From: Telmatactis stephensoni
Lineage: Eukaryota; Cnidaria; Anthozoa; Actiniaria; Isophelliidae
Direction: 5' to 3'
DNA length: 64,000 nt
Assembly: GCA_029948255.1 (NCBI GenBank)
Contig: JALIZF010001832.1
Location: 434,001 to 498,000 of the forward strand
Below the pieces are notes generated by a model that searched no databases, was not told the DNA's origin, and worked only from the letters and a program-made list of their open reading frames with translations. The translations under genes and the position numbers were made by a program. Shown in pieces: positions 45,501 through 56,400 of this stretch; the stretch's first letter is position 1; each line of letters begins with the position of its first letter.

Positions 45501-48487
45501 GGTTGGTATGAATTTACACTATATTTAAATATTATCAAATACTATCAAAATTGACATTACAAAGTATAGTCAAGATAAAACACAAAGAGCCCTGTAATTA
45601 TGTTGAGCATCTCAGATTCAGTACTGTTAGCATCTTATATTGATTTTATTGTACTTTAAAGTTACTGGGTGAAATGTATGCAGACAAGGAGTATCTGGAA
45701 AAGCTTTTAAATGATGATGGTATGAATACACACTTCTCTAGTAATGTTATTATAGATTTAGTGAATGGAACAGGTTTTTGGATGATGATGATGATTATGT
45801 GTTAGGTATGGTATCAGTAATTGGTTGGTAAGGCATCAGTAAGTGGTTAGGGTAGTGTCAGTATAGTGTATGTGGTTGGTAAGGTGTCTGTAAGTTAGTG
45901 GTTGGTAAGTTGTCAGTAAGTGGTCAGTAAGGTGTGCAGTAATTAGCGGTTGGTAAGGTGTCAGGAAGTCATTGGTAAGCCGTCAGTAAGTGGTTGGTAA
46001 GGTGTCAGTAAGTGGTTGGTAAGGTGTCAGGAAGTGGTTGGTAAGGTGTCAGTAAGTGGTTGATAAGGTGTCAGTAAGTGGTTGGTAAGGTGTCAGTAAG
46101 TGGTTAATAAGGTGTCAGTAAGTGGTTGGTAAGGTGTCAGTAAGTGGTTTATAAGAAGTTTTCACAAGCAATGGAAGTGAAAGCAGAAGCAACATACACA
46201 GAATCAGTAATGCACTGCCCATTGTCAGTATTCTCTCACACCTAGATGGGAAATTCAATGCAGAGTCTGTATATGCTGCTTCATTGCTCATTGAAACCAG
46301 AACTAAGGTTGCTTTCAAGAAAAATTCAGTTGGATTTAAAAATTTTTCATGTCTAATTTGCAGAATTTGTGCGCAGTAAAAACAATAACAACCAAATCTT
46401 TGATCTTGTAATGGGTGGTCTTAACTATCTTGAATCAAGAACAGAATTCTGGCGTCAGCAAAAGCCACTGTATGCTCGTAAAAAGGAAAAGCCAAAGCCA
46501 AAGAAGCCACCACAGAAAAGTAAACCAGCAGACACAACAAAGTTTATACTACGTTCACTAGAAGAAATCGACTTGGCATTAGCTGATGGAGATGCAGAAG
46601 GTAGCTTGAAACAAGCTCAGTCTACTCTTAGAACAGTTCAATCCCTTGGTGAAGATAGTGTTCCTAACAAGGAGGATGTTATTGGGAATCTACACTCATG
46701 TATTGGAAATGCATACCTTGAAATGAATGACCACAAAAAGGCTTTGGAACACCATCAAAAAGATCTCAAAATTGCAGATAAATTGTAAGTTTTCTTATGA
46801 TCATAAGGTAAAATCTGCTGCAATCAGGATTCTATTTCCCATTTGATGCATTGGTGTCTATAAAAAATGCCCTTTACAGAGTTAAACTTGGTCTATCTGT
46901 TAAGGTTTTCGTTACATTTTTTTAGAGAAAACAATGTTGGAAAATCAAGGGCATTGGATAATTTGGGTCGTGTTTATGCCAAAAATGGTGAATATGACAG
47001 AGCAATTGACAAGTGGATGGAAAAAATGCCTCTTGTGAAAACACCCCTTGAAAGTACATGGTTGTTCCATGAGATTGGTCGCTGTCACCTAGAACTGAAG
47101 AATTACCAAGATGCAAAAGAATATGGTCAAAAATCCCTTGCTGCAGCACGTGATGCTGATGATCAAGTATGGCAGCTTAATGCAACTGTTTTAATTGCAC
47201 AAGCTGAAGGTATAATAAATTATCTTGCCTTTTGGATATGTTTACTGCAGGGTTTTTATGATCCAGTAGTTCAAGGTAGTTGCCCACTATATAGTCTCCT
47301 TCGCAGCGTCTTTTTGTTTTTTTGCATGACGACACAAAAAACAGCCAAGAGGGAGACTACACACTCTGCAGCATGTCATGAGAATAGCCATATGGAGGCT
47401 TTGCATGGTCACCTGAAAGTGCTCAGCTATATTTGATGGCAGAAAATATAAAATCATTGCTCATATTTTAGAAAGAATTGCAATCTTCACATGCAGGGAA
47501 CAGATTCTTGCCATCCTAAATGGCTACTTTCAATTATTAGCTTTTCCCACCCCTTGCATGACACAAAAATTTATTATTTGAAAAGAACACACCAAAGTTA
47601 GTGAAACTTTGAAGTTGCCCTCCACCTGACGTTTCTATAAACAAAGAACCAACTTCAGCCACCCATAACTTTGGTGCTATTCATCAAAACTACTCCTGAC
47701 CAAATTTCAAGTTTTGCTAACTTTGGTGTGCTCTTTTCAAATATTACATTTTTGTTTCTGTTCAATTAAAAATAAAATGTCACACAAGGAGTGTGAAAAG
47801 CTCATTTGGTTGGGCAAAGGCTTTCCCAATTCCGTTACCACTTATAACCTCCTCTGAATATAATTATATTACATGTAATTACATGTAAGTGGGATTTGTT
47901 TCTGTGGTTATGTAAGTTAAACATACTTGTTATTTGTTTGTGTAGTTAAATTAAGTGAGCTACAAGAGGCACTCGAGTCTTTCCAGCAAGCCCACGACCT
48001 CGCAAAAATATTGGAGGACGAGGCAGCTGAAAATGCCATTTCAAAAGCTATCAGGGATGTTAATGACAGAATAGCTCAAGGTAATTAATACTCCAGAATT
48101 TAGACATTTGAACTACGTTCTGCAACAACACCAAGAACAAAGTGGAATATTTTCCATTGGTTGACCTGAATCGAGCAGCACTCCTGGATAACAGTGCAAA
48201 TTTGTAAGGTTCTTTCAGTAATATTTTAGTCTTTATGCCTCAATATTTTCTTTCTTTCTGCAGGAGTAAAAAATGGTGAAGATGAAGACAAAGGACAGGA
48301 AGAAAAGACAGAAGAAGAAGAACCAAAACCAGAAGAAAAGGTCAGTGACGAATCAAAACCAGACGATGACCAGAATCAGAACGAGAGTAGTGATGAGCAA
48401 AAGAATACTGCAATAACACAAGAAATCAACCAAGAGAAAGAGGAAGATAAAGAAAATCAAGAGCAGCCAGAAGCAGCAGCAGAATAA
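42598..48487 (+). CDS. ODAD4: Outer dynein arm docking complex subunit 4 (TTC25), 570 aa
   Basis: Ten exons join in phase: 42598-42720, 44105-44236, 44532-44685, 45091-45155, 45385-45501, 45662-45719, 46364-46784, 46926-47209, 47946-48080 and 48264-48487. The first three exons (residues about 13-135) are a TPR block (AEGDVLYKQGEYKKALDSYS, ARSKCYLQLGD, KAEALYAMGDFEYAL). A basic linker follows (KKPKGYSKPK, then KKEKPKPKKPPQKSKP). A second TPR block lies at about residues 270-450 (GNAYLEMNDHKKALEHH, LGRVYAKNGEYDRAI, IGRCHLELKNYQDAKEYG). The tail is highly acidic, Glu/Lys-rich. Order and motifs match TTC25/ODAD4, which docks outer dynein arms on motile-cilium axonemes; human TTC25 is about 100 residues longer, mainly at the tail. 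MITEs and a minisatellite sit in the introns. An AATAAA lies at 48643-48648. Confidence 0.94.
43185..43460. mobile_element. MITE, AAGGCCCGGACACA termini, in ODAD4 intron 1
   Basis: AAGGCCCGGACACAC at the left and its complement TGTGTCCGGGCCTT at the right bound about 275 bases. The interior has further inverted pieces (GCAACATTTC/GAAATGTTGC-like blocks around TTCTATTTCTGCAACTGT). Overlapping frames of 75-126 codons on both strands are produced by these repeats and do not encode a protein. Confidence 0.85.
43535..43650. repeat. Dispersed repeat, partner of 62085-62205
   Basis: Shares GTCAGTGNCNTGATGTCTATAAAAACATT, then CCGTAAC and TTTTCACAGTCATA with 62085-62205 in the same orientation. About 115 bases of similarity, with more divergence at CG sites in this copy. 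Confidence 0.7.
43654..43977. mobile_element. MITE, TACCGTATTTACTCGAATAAG ends, in ODAD4 intron 1
   Basis: The left end TACCGTATTTACTCGAATAA and its exact complement at the right end define 324 bases bounded by TA. The interior is repeated GGCGCTTATTCGGGGGAGGC. I recognise this terminus as a widespread motif of invertebrate genomes (memory, not a search). Confidence 0.88.
45813..46160 (+). repeat. About 21-bp minisatellite in ODAD4 intron 6
   Basis: The unit AGTAAGTGGTTGGTAAGGTGTC is repeated about 14-15 times, degenerate at the left and nearly perfect from about 45990. Each unit contains one or two GTAAG motifs, which look like splice donors. Confidence 0.92.
47541..47800. mobile_element. 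MITE-like inverted repeat in ODAD4 intron 8
   Basis: CTTTTCCCACCCCTTG...TGACA on the left pairs with TGTCACACAAGGAGTGTGAAAAG on the right. Inner blocks ATTTGAAAAGAACACACCAAA and TTTGGTGTGCTCTTTTCAAAT continue the stem. Arms are about 90 bases. Confidence 0.75.
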
Positions 48488-48642
48488 CATTAACTTAAAC
48501 ATTTTATTAGCAATGTACAATAGCCTAGTTTGTGTTTAAGACAAGACTTCGTAAATCAGTAAATGTGGTAATGTATATTTCATCATAGATTGCTTGGTAT
48601 GATTTGTTGTTTAACACACTTATAACTTGTATCAAATATTGA

Positions 48643-48648
48643 AATAAA
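48643..48648 (+). terminator. AATAAA poly(A) signal of ODAD4
   Basis: A canonical hexamer lies about 155 bases after the stop codon, in an AT-rich 3' UTR. Confidence 0.6.
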
Positions 48649-49487
48649 AATATCTACATATAATGCCAACAATCTTATTAGTTAGAAATTAATGCTAACA
48701 TAGGCATCTTTATTTTGAATTAATTTAAAATGCTGGGAATTGTATACCATAAGAAAAGAAAGCTTTTGGCTTTAATTCCTGGTGTGTTTATAATCACAGA
48801 CGCAAGCAGGTGTTTTGTTGTACAATTATGTACTTTTATATGGAATATTTGCTCGCAAATAGGATTTTTATGTTTTCTCTTGGCTGTATTTATTTGAGCA
48901 TTATCTAGAGGCATTGTGTAATCGTAGGTCTTCGTGTAGGAGCATTCATACATGTGAGGTCGGTATAGGGTACTGGAGTAGTGGCAATTTGAGTGACCCC
49001 CCACTGAGGACAGCACAACAAGTGAGCTGTCAGGCGAAGTGATTCATTCTGGTCCTGACTTTACATAAGCTGGTAGCTTTAATTTTGGAGGTCGATTTAG
49101 TTTCTAAATTCTTTTGGGGTGACGTTCTCGATCTCCAACGCGTCCTCGTACATCCGCATCATATCGTATTTTAACATGATGTATTTTATGTTGGATGTTT
49201 TAATAAAGCGGCTGTGGGTCCCTTCGCCCACAGCCATAACACTCCAAACTCAGGTGTTTGAGTTATTGCCTTGCCCAGTAAACGAGCTTCAGGAAAAGCA
49301 GCAGCACATCTTAATAGTTTTGTGTGGCGCAGACAGGGGAAAACATAAATAATATTTTGATAAATTTGAGCAAGCCTATCTCTGTTCCCACATAAACAAA
49401 GTAGCCATATTTTTGCTACTATAAACATTGGAAATAATATATAATTGAAAATATAAAAATGTATTAACTTATAGATAAAATAATTAT
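48649..49487. other. Spacer between convergent ODAD4 and MGAT1
   Basis: The two genes converge here. Frames of 75-98 codons show no domain. The 3' UTR of MGAT1 (minus strand) must occupy the right part. No repeat stands out. Confidence 0.5.
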
Positions 49488-52075
49488 CTACTTAGAAAAT
49501 TGACGTGGTGTTAAATATACTCGTACACCTTGATATATAATAATTACTACTCCTTGGTACGACACCCTAGCAACTCCTGCTTTGAAATCAGTCATAGCAC
49601 CCAGTGAGTGGGCAAAGTTTTCAAACTCTTTGTTTGAAGAATATAAAACTTTAACTTCATTAACAGTTGACCTCATTGACTTTAACTTTCCAACAGTCAA
49701 TGTTAAAAGGCTATTTATCTTGTTTTTAAACTTTCTATCAAAATTTTCCTTTAAAAGATAGCTCAAATCTGCATGAGTAAAAGGATAACTATTTTCATTC
49801 AGCTTGATGAATTGAAGATGTTGATCAAAGAATTGTCCTCTGCTGACACCAACTTTACCAAAAGTTCTAGTTCGACAAATCTCTGGACGAATACAAGCAC
49901 GGTTTTTACGTTGTGCTGGGTCTCTTATCCAATCATCCCAGAAACCTAGTGGCCATTTTGATCTCAGTTCATCCCATACCTTCTTAGTCAACATCCATCC
50001 AAGTCCTGAAAAGAAGTCTGTTCTATAGAGTAAGTCATTTCCTTGAACCATGTCCTGTTTTCCATTGTCATTCCATGCAGACACACACCATAATGTTGGG
50101 TCTTGGCTTAGTAGAGGTCTAGTAGCTTGGAAGTACTCAAAGAAATCTGGGGCTGGCAATATAAAAATGAAAAAAATGAAAATATTCAATTTGGTCTTAT
50201 TCAAGGTTGAATAAAGTATTAATTTCTCCAGGAAGAACGTTTTGGGACAAAAGCAAACTTTGTCCAAGTGTGGAGTATACTTGAGATAACATTTAAATAT
50301 TGTGAATTAAATTAAAAGTAAAACTTTAAAGTGATGTCATTGACATCATCCTTCAGATGAAGGTTTAAGTCCAAAATTTTAGTGGGGGCAATCGCCCTCC
50401 CCCTGGCTCCCCCTCGCTATGCCACTGCAGTTGTCAACAAATAGACTCCATTCCAGTGATTACAGATCCTCTCACCTTAACTTTAACCTCAACTTCACTA
50501 GCCAAGACAGTATACTACCCACTGTCCCACACACTCACGTAAACACAAATCAGTCACCTGGTGGGCACCCTTATATAGTGCACACCTCTCTCTTTTCCAC
50601 GATGGTCGGTTGCTAGGGCTTTTCCTCCCGCAAGGTTCCTAAATTCAATTTTTGGCTCACAGAGGAGTAGTTAATATCCCAAAATGAAGCAAGATATAAT
50701 AAAATCTTAATTAGAAAAAAAATTCTTTAAATTTTTTACTATTTTAAATGTATTTTTGACGTTTCTTGAAAATATGACGTCATAAGTGACACCTATTTTT
50801 AGTAACACCATTAAAAATTTGGTAAACGGTGTTCCAAACGTTACAGAAATTTTTGCTACACAAAAAGAGTATTTATAGTGAAATCCCCATCTTAATCAGA
50901 TAAAATGGCGTGAAGGTACAGCTAATAGAGAAATTCAAATTTCCCGCCAAATGACCATATATGGTCAAAATTAGGGGTATTTTAAACCCAAGAACAATAA
51001 AAGTATTGGCACAGGAGCAAGGACAACGTTTCATAAAATCAAAATTGTAGTTTTTTTTACTTGGGGTATGTTGTGCTATGACACGTTTTTCGTCACGAAA
51101 AACGTCATTATGACGTGCTAATGACGTATCTTATGACGAAAACCAATTAACAGGTAATTTATCAACCTACTTCCCAGCTAAGTTTTGTCAAATTTGATGC
51201 ATTCTACTTTTGTCTAAGGCCTAAAACTCTCAGTTTTGAGGCTTCCAGGAGGAAAAGCCCTAGCAACCGACCATCGTGTTCCTTCCTATAGTTTGGTCTA
51301 TATTGTCATCAGTCTTACCTATATCCAGATCATCCTCAACAACAATTACTGTCTCATATTTCATTACATCAAATACTTGTCCCAGGGCCCACTTAAAATG
51401 TCGGCTGATCTTATAATAGCCCATAAAATGTACCATATTGGGAGGAACACCTTGTACATTTTTCAAATCTGGTTGCTGTATATGCTGCACTTGGTCACCA
51501 TATGATTTAATAACAGCTGCAGTTTCAGCATGGCCACAATCTTGACTGACGACAATGGGGAATTTCTCTGGTGATGGACGATATTTTATTAGCTGATCTA
51601 AACAACGCCTAACTGTTGGACGATTACAAGCTATAACAAGTATTACAAACTTGTAATCTGGCTGAGGTGGATTAGAATCATGTGAGATTAGTTGGTGTTT
51701 TGTTGGGGCAGCAGTTTCATGTTGCACAAAACTTGGACTTTGTTGATCGTTGTTTTGTTCAATATTTTCCTTGGCAGATTGCTTGCTCATTTCCATAGTT
51801 ACAAAGTCATCTTTTTTTTCTTCTTCTCCTTTATCATCATGTTTTATTGTATATGACCCATACTTTTTCATTACATCATTTAGATCAACCGGTTTTGCTG
51901 TTTTTTGTGTATTCAGGTATTGATAGTTCTTCTGCAAAGCAAGTTTCCTGGCACGATCCCATTGGGCATTTTTTTTGCTCATGAACTTGTAAAAAAGAAC
52001 GATATTCCCGCCAACGAAGATGCATAGCACAAGAAGAATAGTCCAGGCATTTTTTCTGAAGTAAATAACACGCAT
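49488..52075 (-). CDS. MGAT1: Alpha-1,3-mannosyl-glycoprotein 2-beta-N-acetylglucosaminyltransferase (GnT-I), 473 aa
   Basis: Two exons, 51319-52075 and 49488-50152, join inside the metal-binding loop to give VVEDDLDIAPDFFEYF. This is the DXD-equivalent (EDD) of GnT-I, which uses UDP-GlcNAc and Mn2+. The N-terminus is a short cytosolic tail followed by a hydrophobic anchor (residues about 9-31, WTILLVLCIFVGG...), as in type II Golgi enzymes, then a stem of about 110 residues. The catalytic part starts near FVILVIACNRPTVRRCLDQL and includes VVSQDCGH, LWCVSAWNDNGK, FFSGLGWMLTKKVW, WPLGFWDDWIR and RTRTFGKVGVSRGQFFDQHL, all family signatures. GnT-I adds the first GlcNAc to Man5GlcNAc2 in the medial Golgi and so commits N-glycans to hybrid and complex forms. 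Human MGAT1 is 445 aa. Most of the single intron is a MITE-like element (50598-51278). Confidence 0.96.
50598..51278. mobile_element. 681-bp non-autonomous DNA element in the MGAT1 intron
   Basis: CACGATGGTCGGTTGCTAGG begins the left end (50598) and its complement closes the right end (51278). The TIRs are about 33 bases, through GGCTTTTCCTCC. The interior is AT-rich, contains several TGACGTCA/ATGACGT motifs (50774 and 51093-51140) and has no long frame. The MGAT1 donor is only about 40 bases from the right TIR, so the element nearly touches the exon. Confidence 0.85.
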
Positions 52076-52369
52076 TGCAATAGCAAAACGCTATAAAACT
52101 TGGATAAATATTCACCTACTCCTTTCGCAAACGTGGAACTCTCTCTCTCAAGCTGATGATTGATTGGTTTGGTTCTCCGCTGAGCAGTTCGTATCAGATG
52201 CTCAGACACAGGCTTCCCATTCAAGACATTCAAGAGTGAGTTTCAAACCTGACTGTGTCTCTCGAACTAACTTTTCCCTCATTTTTGTTTGTTTGTTTGT
52301 TTGTTTGTTTGTTTCTTTCTTTCTTTTCTCTTGTTCTTTCTTTCTTTCTTTTCTCTTTCGTTCATTCGT

Positions 52370-52422
<53 letters not shown>

Positions 52423-52428
52423 TTCGTT

Positions 52429-52480
<52 letters not shown>

Positions 52481-53410
52481 TTTTTGGATAAACGAAGCTT
52501 ATATAATCAAATCCTTCAAAAAATAAAAAATAAAATACCCTTCGCTGTTTTGAGACCTTTCAAACATTGTTTCATTTCCAAATGTTAATGAGAAATACCA
52601 GTAGCGAAGGATAGAATACTTTTAGTGAAATAATTTACGTAAAAGTGAATGGACGGAAGTTTGTCATGAAGAGTGAACAGGAGCCCTGGAGTGAACGAAT
52701 AGAAAATGAAAGCTGAAAATATGGATGAAACAGGAAAATCTAAAATATAAGATTTTCTTACGTCCTCTGATTAGCTGCAGGTGAATGATGCAAAGATTTT
52801 TTTGGTGATTACTCCTCACGAGGGAGTACAGCGTTTTAAAATACAAACGACCGAGAGGATATTTTGGGAAAGTATCGAGAGGAAAAGGTTACTTCTACAG
52901 TTTTATTTTGAGTACAGTTTGCTAGCGAGGGAGCGGTAAAAAAGCTAAAAATTAATTTTGGTGCAAAGAGTTTGTTCTTTCCTGTATCACAAATTTCGAA
53001 TCATCCGCGCGCGCGGGATGTCAAAAATTTGATTGCTTGAAAAACAAAATAACAAAAGGTCACGCATTGAACTTTATTTTTATAGTTCATTAAAAAACTG
53101 TTAAAAATATTTGCATATGGCCAGTATAAACGTACGAACTCAGAATTGGATCAATTTTTGTAACAATTCAAACTATGTGAAATTTTGACTGCGTGATTGT
53201 TTGGCGGATTGGCCGCTTCCGTTCCGTTCACGCGCAACCGAGGCTCGAGAAAGTTGGCATATTTGCTCGAATATGGCGGATGAGGTTGCTTTGGTTGCTT
53301 TGGTTGCGTTTTCAAAGCATATTTCCCTCTTGTAACAGATGAAACATTCCCAATTTGATGTTAATTTTTTCGCAAATGGTTTCGAATTCCTAAATAACTG
53401 GTGAACGAAG
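52076..53410. promoter_or_regulatory. Shared 5' region of MGAT1 and the actin-family gene
   Basis: The two start codons face away from each other across 1335 bases. A (TTTG)n(TTTC)n microsatellite sits close to MGAT1. The last about 400 bases before the actin-family ATG include TTTGGTTGC repeated near 53290 and AT-rich sequence. I see no decisive core promoter motif, nor the 5' UTR structure. Confidence 0.45.
52283..52485. repeat. (TTTG)n then (TTTC)n microsatellite
   Basis: About seven GTTT units give way to more than thirty TTTC units with a few interruptions. All three plus-strand frames stay open as FLSFFLSF, an artefact. Confidence 0.95.
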
Positions 53411-56400
53411 ATGTATTGGGAGGTTTTTGGCCTTGTTTTGGTTACGCTCTATTTTGTCCTGTCTCTCCTCTTTCCAAAGGCTAAAGAGTACTCAAACAAG
53501 GGACATGAAAAGCACGAAGATGTAAAACACAAAGAGATTCACTCTGGTCCACTTGAAGAAAACCGCGGAGAAGTATCTTCACAATCTGAGAATCTTATCG
53601 GAGAAGATAAAAGTTGTGGACTTGTTAGTTCGTCTTTGCGAAATTCGCCTTCATTTAAGCCCAATGTTCATGCTGAGTCAACTGAACATCAAGTCAAAAA
53701 CTCAAGCAGTGAATTCGATATTTCTTCATCAAAATACAAAGAAGTTGTTCATATTAATGAAGACGCTTTGCCCTCCACCAAAGATTCGAATGCTGTGGAG
53801 TCCACAATCGAGCCTTCCCAAATCGAAGCTAGTGAAAGTTCATGCGACGCTACAAAGTTGTCTGAACTCGAAGATAGCCCTTCAGCAGTAAATCACTCTC
53901 TGTTCTTCTTCAAGGAGTTTCAAGATGAAAAGAAAACAGATGTTGGTGTACAAGTTGTCGAAGTTGAAGCGAAGAATCAAGAAACGTACAAGCCTGACAA
54001 CAATGAAGAAAAGCTTCCATCAAAATATTCGTACATGGAATGCAAGAATTCAACAATGACCGAAGCATTACCCCTGAATGACGTTGGTCCATTTAGAGTA
54101 TCTGATACCACTGATAACAATGATGGAAATAATACTTCTAGAAAACTACACTCACCCGAAAGCGCGGATTTTATTCACACACAAGCTACCTCAGATTCAG
54201 ATAAATTGAAAACTATGGATTTAACTAATGAAATGACAACAACAACATCACTTTTGGAAAATGATGACAACTTAGAGAAATTTGCAGATGGGTTGGTTAG
54301 CTCAACCATAGAAACAGCTGTAGACAATTCTATTTGTTTAAGTAATTTTGCAGAAAATCTTTCTGAAAAAATATTTTGGGACTCTGCAGATGATGTTATT
54401 ACTGAAGTCCATGCAAGTATTAAGAAGCAGAAGCAAGGATCCAAAGTAGAATTAAAACCCAAAAACTTGGAGCCACTGGGAGTTAGTGTCGCTAGTGAAG
54501 TTGTTAATGAAGCTATAGGAGAGGCGGCGTTAAAGAAAGAGTATATGTCTGAGGATGATCAGAATGTGACCCCTCAGAGAATACAGCCACAGATTGGTTA
54601 TGTGGTTGAGAATGTTGTAAATAATGCAATTTGTGAGGCTGCACTGAGATTAAAAGGGGATCTTGAAAATGGTGACAGGGACTTGGTGGTGGCTTCAGAG
54701 TCAGCTGAAAAAGAAATATCAGAGATGTCAGCTGAAAAAGAAATATCTGAGGTGACATTTAAAAGTGAAAGTGGTGTCTCAGTTCATGCAGATAGAAACA
54801 CTTTTACAGATGAATACCTCGATAAGGATGTGTTAAAGAAAGAGTCTCCTGAATTAGAAAGACCTACACAAAATGAAACCACATTTGAGGCTATTAATAG
54901 TACCATTGATATTCAAACTTCTGAAGAAAAAGAGAAACCTGCTGAACTAATTGACAGACTAGACGATAAACATAAAGATTCAAGTTTTGAGGCTATTGAT
55001 AATTCCACTGATATTATTTTTCCCCAAGAAAGAGAAGAACCAGGTAAACCACTTGATAGACTAGAGGATGAGCCTAAAGATTCAAGTTTTTCACTTTCTT
55101 TCAAAGATGAAGTATGCAAATCAGATGACTTGAGTATTGAAACTGAATTTACTGACATTCAAAAGTATGCAGGTGATACAGATAATGAAGCTAGTGAGAA
55201 ATATTTAGAATTTGAAATTGATCATGTATCAGCAGAACAGACTTCCTTATCAGATGTCAAATCTTGGGGTGAAACAGATCAGAAGAAAACTCGTGAATTT
55301 GACGAGAAACCCTCTACTGAGAAGATTACCAAAAAAGAAACAGAAAAAGTTGAAAATGACCATGTATCAGTGGAACAGACTTCCTTGTCTGTCATTGAAA
55401 CCTTGGCTGGAACAAATCAGAAAGAAACTCTTGAATCTGACGAGAAACAATCGACTGAGAAGATTACCGAAAAAGAAACAGAAAAAGTTGAAAATGACCA
55501 TGTATCAGTGGAACAGACTTCCTTGTCTGTCATTGAAACCTTGGCTGAAACAAATCAGAAGGAAACACTTGAATCTGACGAGAAACAATCGACTGAGAAG
55601 ATTACTGAAAAAGAAACAGAAAAAGTTGAAAGTGACCATGTATCAGTGGAACAGACTTCCTTGTCTGTCATTGAAACCTTGGCTGAAACAAATCAGAAAG
55701 AAACTCTTGAATCTGACGAGAAACAATCGACTGAGAAGATTACTGAAAAAGAAACAGAAAAAGTTGAAAGTGACCATGTATCAGTGGAACAGATTTCCTT
55801 GTCTGTCATTGAAACCTTGGCTGAAACAAATCAGAAGGAAACTCTTGAATCTGACGAGAAACCCTCTACTGAGAAGATTACTGAAAAAGAAACAGAACAA
55901 GTAACAGAAATAGAAAAAGATGTTATGAATGTTGAAAAGGAGACAAGAGAACCAGATAAGGAGACAGATGAACCAGATAATGCTGAATCCAAGGCTGAAG
56001 ATGAACTACACCAAACTGATTCTTTGGGTGAAGCAGAAATTGTCAAATCTCTGGAGTTACAAAAAGGAGATGTTATTAATTTGAATAGTAATGTTGTTGT
56101 TGGGGGTGATTTTGAATCTGTTACTGACCCCACTTCTGTTCCAGAAATAACATTAACAGTTGGTAAAGAAGCTAGTTTGCCATCTAGTGACTTAGAAGAG
56201 GATATAGATAACTCTGCAAGTTCACCAGAGCAAATTAATGCAGTTACTTTGAGAGATAAAGACAATTTAAATGCAGAGAGCAAAGACAATTTCTGGAGAA
56301 GAAGTCTTATATTAGATTTGGAGGAAGATTTTGAACTAGAAGAAAGTTTTTCAAGTGATGCAACATCACCAGAAAGTCCTAAACCTCCACGAGAATTACT

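Noticed and set aside
45813..46160. Regularly spaced repeat resembling a CRISPR array
   Set aside because: Units are head-to-tail with no unique spacers, inside an intron of an animal gene.
52164..52588. Ser/Phe/Leu-rich frames of 78-120 codons
   Set aside because: Translations of the TTTG/TTTC microsatellite.
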